Assembly (NCBI GenBank): GCA_022824605.1
Contig: JAJDZO010000105.1
Location: forward strand, 1 to 9,576
DNA: 9,576 nucleotides
Direction: 5' to 3'
DNA from: Acidimicrobiia bacterium
GTDB taxonomy: Bacteria > Actinomycetota > Acidimicrobiia > Acidimicrobiales > Aldehydirespiratoraceae
The notes under the pieces are model-generated. The model searched no databases. It was not told the DNA's origin and saw nothing but the letters and a program-made list of their open reading frames with translations. Each line of letters starts with the position of its first letter. Position 1 is the first letter of the stretch. The position numbers and the translations under genes were made by a program. Below are positions 5,691-9,576 of this stretch, one piece after another.

Positions 5691-6353
5691 ATGATTGTCT
5701 GGTATTGGTCCGTGAAGGGCGGTGTAGGCACGTCGGTGGTGGCCGCAGCCACCGCCGTCCGCCTGGCCGCCGACGACCGCGAAGCCACGCTGGTGGACCT
5801 CACCGGCGACCAGCCTGCCCTGTTGGGCATGATCGCTGGGTCGGTGCCGTCGGAGCCCGGCATCGGTGACTGGGTGGCTGCAGGCGATGGCGTCGCGGCC
5901 GACGCCATCGGCAGGCTGCTCGAGGATGTGGCTCCCGGGCTGAGACTGCTCCGCTGGGGCACCCAGCCCGGCGCCGAGGTACTCAACGAGGGGCGGCGCC
6001 GGCTGGTGCTGGCCCTCGAGATGCTGGCCCGGATGGGTCCGGTGGTGGTGGACGCGGGGCTCGATCCGTTCGAGCTGCGGTCCGAGTTGGCCGAACCCCA
6101 CCGGCCGGTGTGCGTTCTGAGGGCGTGCTATCTCGCCCTGACCCGTGCTCAACAGGTGTCGGGTCCCTACGACCGGGTTGTCTTAGTGGAGGAGCCCGGA
6201 CGGGCGCTGCGGACACGCGACGTGGCCTCCGCGGTCGGCGCATCCAACGTGGAACGGGTGGCCTGGGATCCGCGAGTAGCCCGGTCCGTCGACGCGGGAA
6301 CCATCGTGAGCATGCTCCCGCCGCCGCTGAGGCGCTTCGAGTTGCCGACATGA
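5691..6353 (+). CDS. tadZ: TadZ/CpaE-like (Ssd-type) P-loop ATPase of the Tad pilus locus
   Basis: The 220-aa protein is a MinD/ParA-superfamily ATPase. The deviant Walker A motif KGGVGTS lies at 9-15, almost at the N-terminus, followed by LVDLTGDQPALLG (34-46) and a Walker B-like VVVDAG (118-123). It ends in a short basic tail (PPLRRF, 211-216) like those of actinobacterial septum-site-determining/CpaE relatives in tad loci. Proteins of this group place the secretion machine at the right cell location; no receiver domain is present in front of the ATPase, unlike many CpaE/TadZ proteins. Its position as the first gene, with a 4-base ATGA overlap with tadA, supports the role. A division-site function (Ssd) is the main alternative. 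It is preceded by a structured leader with its own promoter candidate. Confidence 0.8.
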   Translation: MIVWYWSVKGGVGTSVVAAATAVRLAADDREATLVDLTGDQPALLGMIAGSVPSEPGIGDWVAAGDGVAADAIGRLLEDVAPGLRLLRWGTQPGAEVLNEGRRRLVLALEMLARMGPVVVDAGLDPFELRSELAEPHRPVCVLRACYLALTRAQQVSGPYDRVVLVEEPGRALRTRDVASAVGASNVERVAWDPRVARSVDAGTIVSMLPPPLRRFELPT

Positions 6354-7555
6354 CCGGCGCCACGGTGGCGACGCTCGGGGGATCGAGGGCGGACCTTGCC
6401 GAGGCCGGTGACGCCCGCGACGGCTGCGCCAACGGTTCCGCCGCCCTGGTCGATGCCGTTCATCGCAAGGTGATCGACACCATGACCGACGTCGGAACGC
6501 CGCCGGTCGACATGGCCGGCATCGTCCGGGCGTTGGCTCCGCTCACCGCCACCGAGGTGGTCGACGATGTGGTGGCCCGGGTCGCGGCCCGGGTTCATGG
6601 GCTGGGCCCTCTGGAGCCGCTGCTCGCCGACGCGTCGGTGAGCGAGGTGATGATCAACGGCCCGGGGCCGGTGTGGATCGAGCGAGGCGGGACCGTGAGC
6701 CGCAGCGGGGTGTCGCTCGACCGTCACGCGGTCGATCTGGTCATCGAGAGGATCGTGGCGCCGCTGGGCCGCCGGGTCGATCAGCTGACGCCCTGCGTGG
6801 ACGGTCGGCTGCCCGACGGCTCGCGGGTGCATGTGGCCGTGCCGCCGGTGGCTGTCGACGGCCCCTACGTGACGATCCGGCGCTTCGTGGTGCGCGAGGT
6901 GACCCTGGCGATGTTCGCAGATCCGCCCGTGGTGTCGCTCCTGGAGGAGCTGGTCGACAGGGGCGCCAATCTCGTCGTGAGCGGCGGGACGGGGGCGGGC
7001 AAGACCACGCTGCTCAACGCGCTGGCCGGTCGGGTCGGCCACCAGCAGCGGGTGATAACCATCGAGGACGCCGCCGAGTTGCAGCTCGACCACCCCCATG
7101 TGGTGCGCCTTGAGGCCCGGCCCGAGTCGCGCGAGGGCGGCGGGGCGGTGACGATCCGAGATCTGGTGCGCAATGCGCTGCGGATGCGTCCCGACCGGAT
7201 GGTGGTGGGAGAGGTGCGCGGCCCGGAGGCTCTCGACCTGCTGCACGCTCTCAATACCGGTCACGCCGGATGCCTGTCCACCGTGCATGCCAACGGTCCC
7301 GTCGACGCGTTGCGCCGCTTGGCCGCGCTGGCCACCGCCGCCGATGAGCGCCTCGGAGTGGACGCGGTGCGCGATCACGTCACCGCAGCCATCGATGCCG
7401 TGGTGCACCTGGGAAGATCCCCGGACGGCACCCGGCGACTGGCCGCGGTCGCCGAGGTCACCGGCCACGACCGGGTAAGAGTCCTGGCCGACGACGCAGA
7501 GGTGTGCGCCCCGATCACTCGCCCCGCCCGCCTGAGCGCGGCGGCGGTGCCGTGA
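6350..7555 (+). CDS. tadA: TadA/CpaF secretion ATPase (type II/IV secretion E protein)
   Basis: The 401-aa protein is a complete cytoplasmic hexameric-type secretion ATPase. Its N-terminal domain includes [20 protein letters not shown] (84-103) and [10 protein letters not shown] (151-160). The ATPase domain has Walker [10 protein letters not shown] (212-220), the Asp-box ITIEDAAEL (236-244), a Walker B region [14 protein letters not shown] (281-294) and the His-box [12 protein letters not shown] (304-315). In tad loci this enzyme powers pilin extraction and pilus assembly on the TadB/TadC platform. The ATG at 6350 overlaps the tadZ stop (ATGA); upstream extension of the frame only shadows tadZ. 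Length is typical. Its stop TGA is part of GTGACC, the second half of a 17-base sequence repeated at the tadB start. Confidence 0.93.
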   Translation: MTGATVATLGGSRADLAEAGDARDGCANGSAALVDAVHRKVIDTMTDVGTPPVDMAGIVRALAPLTATEVVDDVVARVAARVHGLGPLEPLLADASVSEVMINGPGPVWIERGGTVSRSGVSLDRHAVDLVIERIVAPLGRRVDQLTPCVDGRLPDGSRVHVAVPPVAVDGPYVTIRRFVVREVTLAMFADPPVVSLLEELVDRGANLVVSGGTGAGKTTLLNALAGRVGHQQRVITIEDAAELQLDHPHVVRLEARPESREGGGAVTIRDLVRNALRMRPDRMVVGEVRGPEALDLLHALNTGHAGCLSTVHANGPVDALRRLAALATAADERLGVDAVRDHVTAAIDAVVHLGRSPDGTRRLAAVAEVTGHDRVRVLADDAEVCAPITRPARLSAAAVP

Positions 7556-7634
7556 CCATGATGCCCGCGTCCGTGCTCGCAGGGCTCATCCTGGCGTTGA
7601 AGTCGGCGCCGTGCGGGGCGGCGGTGCCGTGACC
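7541..7634 (+). repeat. 17-bp direct repeat bracketing the tadA-tadB junction
   Basis: GCGGCGGTGCCGTGACC occurs at 7541-7557 and exactly again at 7618-7634 (77 bases apart); upstream similarity continues for about 7 more bases with 2 mismatches. The first copy contains the tadA stop and a GTG, the second the tadB GTG start. Confidence 0.8.
7552..7632 (+). CDS. Micro-ORF between tadA and tadB (26 codons), coding status uncertain
   Basis: The frame opens at GTG 7552, overlapping the tadA stop (GTGA), and closes at TGA 7630-7632, overlapping the tadB GTG 7629 (GTGA). The 26-residue product would be hydrophobic in its middle (MMPASVLAGLILAL) and end in AAVP like TadA, because of the 17-base repeat. 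It could carry ribosomes from tadA to tadB, be a small membrane peptide, or be the remnant of a duplication. There is no Shine-Dalgarno site. Confidence 0.3.
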   Translation: MTMMPASVLAGLILALKSAPCGAAVP

Positions 7635-8312
7635 GCGTTGGTGGCCGGTGTGCTCGTGTTCGTTGCGCTCATGCCTGATGTGTCGCTGACTCGGCCCCGG
7701 GGACGCACCGCCGACGCCCTCGCGTTGCGGCGCCTGGTCCCGTTTCGGCGGCTCGGTGTGATTAGTCACTGGGCGGGTCGGTCGAGGCGGGCCGACGCCG
7801 TGCCGCAGGCACTCGAGTTGACCGCCCGTGCGCTGCGGTCGGGTGCCTCCGTGTTGACCGCCCTCGACGCGGCCGCGGCCGAACTGCCTGAGACCGGTCT
7901 TGGTCAGGTGGTGCGCCGGGTGCGTGGCGGTCTGAGCCTCGCGGAGGCCTTGGACGACTGGACCGCCGGCGCGTCGCAACGACAGACGGCTGCCGCGCTG
8001 CTGGTTCTGGGGCACAGCTCCGGCGCGGCCATGGCCGCCAGTCTCGACCGTGCGGCCGCGTCGCTGCGTCAGCGTCGGGCTCTCGACGACGAGATCCGGG
8101 CCTTGACCGCTCAGACCCGAACTTCCGGCGTGGTTGTGGCGGCTGCCCCGGTCGGATTCGCGGTCATCATCACGCTTGTGGACCGCGATGCGCTGAGCGG
8201 GCTGGTGTCCACTCCGCTGGGACTCGTGTCGCTGTTCGTCGGCCTGGTTCTGGAGGTTCTGGGCCTGTGGTGGATGGATCGCCTGTGCCGCAGCGTGGGC
8301 CGATGGGCGTGA
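7629..8312 (+). CDS. tadB: TadB-like inner-membrane platform protein (T2SS F domain)
   Basis: Read from GTG 7629 the protein has 227 residues. It has one N-terminal membrane segment (2-15), a cytoplasmic helical T2SS-F domain (about 57-165, including ALELTARALRSGASVLTALD and GGLSLAEALDDW) and two C-terminal membrane segments (about 166-184 and 194-215). This is the layout of TadB, which with TadC forms the membrane base of the Flp pilus assembly machine driven by TadA. It is shorter than proteobacterial TadB. GTG 7611 is an alternative in-frame start adding six residues (MRGGGA); 7629 is preferred because it overlaps the end of the preceding micro-ORF. Gene order after tadA and before a second F-domain protein supports the name. 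Confidence 0.83.
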   Translation: MTALVAGVLVFVALMPDVSLTRPRGRTADALALRRLVPFRRLGVISHWAGRSRRADAVPQALELTARALRSGASVLTALDAAAAELPETGLGQVVRRVRGGLSLAEALDDWTAGASQRQTAAALLVLGHSSGAAMAASLDRAAASLRQRRALDDEIRALTAQTRTSGVVVAAAPVGFAVIITLVDRDALSGLVSTPLGLVSLFVGLVLEVLGLWWMDRLCRSVGRWA

Positions 8313-8386
8313 ACGGCGAGCCCACTCGGTCGTGGCCTCGGAACCTTCGGCGGTCCGGTTGCGGGAGTGTCAGCCGATGGGCGTGA
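8309..8386 (+). CDS. Micro-ORF between tadB and tadC (25 codons), coding status uncertain
   Basis: GTG 8309 overlaps the tadB stop (GTGA) and the frame ends at TGA 8384-8386, inside the tadC start region, where GTG 8383 gives the same GTGA overlap. The 25-residue product would be basic and end in CGSVSRWA, resembling the TadB end CRSVGRWA because of the direct repeat. It has no membrane segment and no recognisable domain; a coupling relay or a duplication remnant are more likely than a functional peptide. Confidence 0.25.
   Translation: MNGEPTRSWPRNLRRSGCGSVSRWA
8363..8367 (+). promoter_or_regulatory. Shine-Dalgarno site for tadC ATG 8377
   Basis: GGGAG lies 9 bases before ATG 8377 and favours that start over the upstream GTG 8332, whose extra residues are not membrane-like. 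Confidence 0.6.
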
Positions 8387-9156
8387 TCGCTGCCGCGGTC
8401 GCCGCGGCTCTGCTGGTACTGGTGGCATTCGACGGTCGCGGCGTCACCCGCCGCGCCGCCCGCCGCCGACTCCGTGGCCCCGACCGCTCGACCCGCCGTG
8501 GCGTGTGGGGTGTTCTGTCGCGGCTGGGTCGATGGCTGTCGAGGGGCGCAGTCGAGCGCGACGACGAGGCCCTGGTCGCGCTGGCGGCCCTCGCCACTGC
8601 GCTGGTTGCGGTGACGTTCGGACCGGCGGGCGGCCTGGTGGTGCTGCTGGCAACGGCCGCAACGATCGTTGCTCGCCGCCGATCCCGTCGCCGCTGGCGC
8701 GTGCTGCAGGTTGATCGCCATCTGCCTGAGGTCATCGATCTGCTCGGGCTGGTGGTCGGCGCGGGCTGGCCCACGGTGTCGGCGCTGTCCGACATCGGCC
8801 CCCGAGTTCCCGAGCCGTTCCGGTCCGAGTTGCGTGCGGTGGTGAGGCGCACCGCGGCCGGGGAGCCGTTCGTCGACTCGGTTCGCAGGCTGCGTGACAG
8901 TCTCGGTCCGAGCGTCTCGCCGGTCGTTCACGCGGTCACTGCGGCCGAGGTCGACGGTACGCCGCTGCGTCCCGCGTTGCAGCGGGCTGCCGACGAGGCT
9001 CAGCGGCGGCGCCGGGTGCGCGCCCAGGAGGCTGCCCGGCGAGTGCCGGTGCTGATGCTGTTCCCGCTTGTGTTCTGCGTGCTTCCTGCGTTCTGCCTGT
9101 TGACCGTTGTTCCGCTGCTCGTGGGCACCGTCTCCGACCTGGGCCTGGTGTCGTGA
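8377..9156 (+). CDS. tadC: TadC-like inner-membrane platform protein (T2SS F domain)
   Basis: Read from ATG 8377 the protein has 259 residues: an N-terminal membrane segment (2-18), an Arg-rich cytoplasmic stretch, a paired membrane region (about 64-98), a cytoplasmic T2SS-F domain with HLPEVIDLLGLVVGAGWPT (115-133) and a C-terminal membrane segment (about 224-250, PVLMLFPLVFCVLPAFCLL). HLPE..DLL..L..AG is a hallmark of the TadC/GspF family. It is the expected partner of TadB in the Flp pilus base. An in-frame GTG at 8332 would add 15 residues; the ATG with GGGAG is preferred. Its TGA stop sits in GTGA, starting the third micro-ORF before the pilin gene. Confidence 0.85.
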   Translation: MGVIAAAVAAALLVLVAFDGRGVTRRAARRRLRGPDRSTRRGVWGVLSRLGRWLSRGAVERDDEALVALAALATALVAVTFGPAGGLVVLLATAATIVARRRSRRRWRVLQVDRHLPEVIDLLGLVVGAGWPTVSALSDIGPRVPEPFRSELRAVVRRTAAGEPFVDSVRRLRDSLGPSVSPVVHAVTAAEVDGTPLRPALQRAADEAQRRRRVRAQEAARRVPVLMLFPLVFCVLPAFCLLTVVPLLVGTVSDLGLVS

Positions 9157-9242
9157 AGGCGGCGGTGTGGCGGGCGTGTGCCTGCCGAGGCGTGCTGCGA
9201 AGAACTCAGTTGCCGACTACACCTCAAAGGAGAGATCAATGA
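9153..9242 (+). CDS. Micro-ORF between tadC and flp (29 codons), coding status uncertain
   Basis: GTG 9153 overlaps the tadC stop (GTGA) and the frame stays open to TGA 9240-9242, which overlaps the flp ATG at 9239 (ATGA). The 29-residue product would be basic (several Arg, two Cys close together) with no known domain. Unlike the two previous junctions there is no direct repeat, and flp has its own strong ribosome site inside the frame. Confidence 0.22.
   Translation: MKAAVWRACACRGVLRRTQLPTTPQRRDQ
9226..9232 (+). promoter_or_regulatory. Strong Shine-Dalgarno site of the pilin gene
   Basis: AAAGGAG stands 6 bases before ATG 9239, the best ribosome site in the tad operon. It fits a major pilin needing more product than its machine, and it decides the start within a longer open frame. 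Confidence 0.85.
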
Positions 9243-9451
9243 TCTTGCGAATCTGTTCAACGTTGGTGACGCGTTGTGTGTCGGCGCGTCGCCGCTTCGA
9301 CGAGCGCGGCCAAACCACCGCCGAGTACGCCCTCGTCCTCGTCGGCGCGGCCGCGGTGGCCGTGCTGCTGTTGACCTGGGCGACGAGCTCGGGCCGGATC
9401 GGCTGGCTGCTCGACAAGATGGTCGACACCATTGCCAACATGGTCAACTGA
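9239..9451 (+). CDS. flp: Flp-family (class IVb) prepilin
   Basis: The 70-aa protein has a positively charged leader (1-24, ending RRRFDERG), a prepilin peptidase site between G24 and Q25, the diagnostic E at +5 and Y at +6 (QTTAEY, 25-30), and one hydrophobic segment (about 31-46, ALVLVGAAAVAVLLLT). The mature pilin would be 46 residues, within the usual Flp size. The short tail (KMVDTIANMVN) is amphipathic. It is placed after tadC, as is common in actinobacterial tad loci. No prepilin peptidase (TadV/CpaA) is in the window, so processing must come from elsewhere. The leader holds two cysteines (C6, C13), which is unremarkable if it is removed. Confidence 0.9.
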   Translation: MILRICSTLVTRCVSARRRFDERGQTTAEYALVLVGAAAVAVLLLTWATSSGRIGWLLDKMVDTIANMVN

Positions 9452-9576
9452 GAGGGCGCGCAGATGGATGCAGGTTTGTCGCGTCGGGGCGGGGTGTTTC
9501 CCGCTCTTGTTCGCTGCGCTCACGGGCCGCTCGGGCCACGGCCTCGCCCGTATGGAGCGCGCTCGCCCGCCTATTC
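9452..9576 (+). CDS. Possible start of a further gene at the right edge, partial and doubtful
   Basis: An ATG at 9464 has GAGGG (9452-9456) 7 bases upstream and stays open to the window end (37 codons). The predicted residues (MDAGLSRRGGVFPALVRC then Pro/Arg/Gly-rich) do not show the GQATVELALV-type start of a TadE/TadF pseudopilin that might be expected here. The DNA from about 9505 is GC-rich with partial inverted repeats (ACGGGC at 9517-9522 against GCCCGT near 9546-9551), so this may instead be untranslated or intergenic sequence. Confidence 0.25.

Larger units (their letters stand above)
8299..8386 (+). repeat. 14-bp direct repeat bracketing the tadB-tadC junction
   Basis: GCCGATGGGCGTGA occurs at 8299-8312 (end of tadB, including its stop) and at 8373-8386 (start of tadC), 74 bases apart. 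Weaker similarity continues upstream so that 22 of 27 bases match in total. The copies supply the ATG and GTG used or usable by tadC. Confidence 0.8.

Noticed and set aside
6110..6349. Upstream extension of the tadA frame by 80 codons
   Set aside because: It overlaps tadZ coding sequence; ATG 6350 with a 4-base overlap is the natural start.
6167..7468. 433-codon minus-strand open frame opposite tadZ and tadA
   Set aside because: It lies under the complete Walker A, Asp-box and His-box motifs of TadA; its own product is His/Arg-rich and unlike any family.

Overview
The window looks like chromosome from a high-GC actinobacterium. The reasons are strong G/C bias at third codon positions, frequent GTG starts, a likely leaderless promoter, a luciferase-like (F420/FMN-type) oxidoreductase, and a compact actinobacterial-style Tad pilus operon. 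The genus cannot be named from the sequence; an Acidimicrobiia-like lineage is only a guess. No rRNA, tRNA, CRISPR array or insertion sequence was seen.

Region 1 (1-1283, minus strand) is a two-gene restriction-modification locus: a PD-(D/E)XK-type endonuclease candidate (375-1283) followed, with a 4-base ATGA overlap, by the N-terminal third or so of a DNA methyltransferase that runs off the left edge (378 to 1). Most of this region is visibly richer in A/T than the rest, which fits acquisition by transfer. A divergent intergenic region (1284-1431) separates it from the plus-strand genes.

Region 2 (1432-5526, plus strand) is a tight four-gene operon: an SsnA-like amidohydrolase, an XdhC-family protein, a YqeB/EF2563-family protein and a luciferase-like flavin oxidoreductase. 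In other bacteria the first three families cluster with selenium-dependent molybdenum hydroxylases (purine or N-heterocycle oxidation), but no hydroxylase is in the window. The amidohydrolase has Gln where the family's catalytic His normally sits. The YqeB-like gene begins inside a 33-bp tandem repeat that copies its start codon.

Region 3 (5527-9576, plus strand) is a Tad/Flp pilus locus: a leader with promoter, dyad and hairpins; tadZ/cpaE-like ATPase; tadA/cpaF ATPase; tadB; tadC; a 70-aa Flp prepilin; and possibly the start of another gene at the right edge. TadA would power assembly, TadB and TadC form the inner-membrane platform, TadZ localises the machine and Flp is the pilin. The most unusual structure is at the three junctions after tadA. 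Each holds a 25-29-codon open frame that starts on the upstream gene's stop (GTGA) and ends on a start codon of the next gene. Two of the three junctions also carry 14- and 17-bp direct repeats 74 and 77 bp apart.
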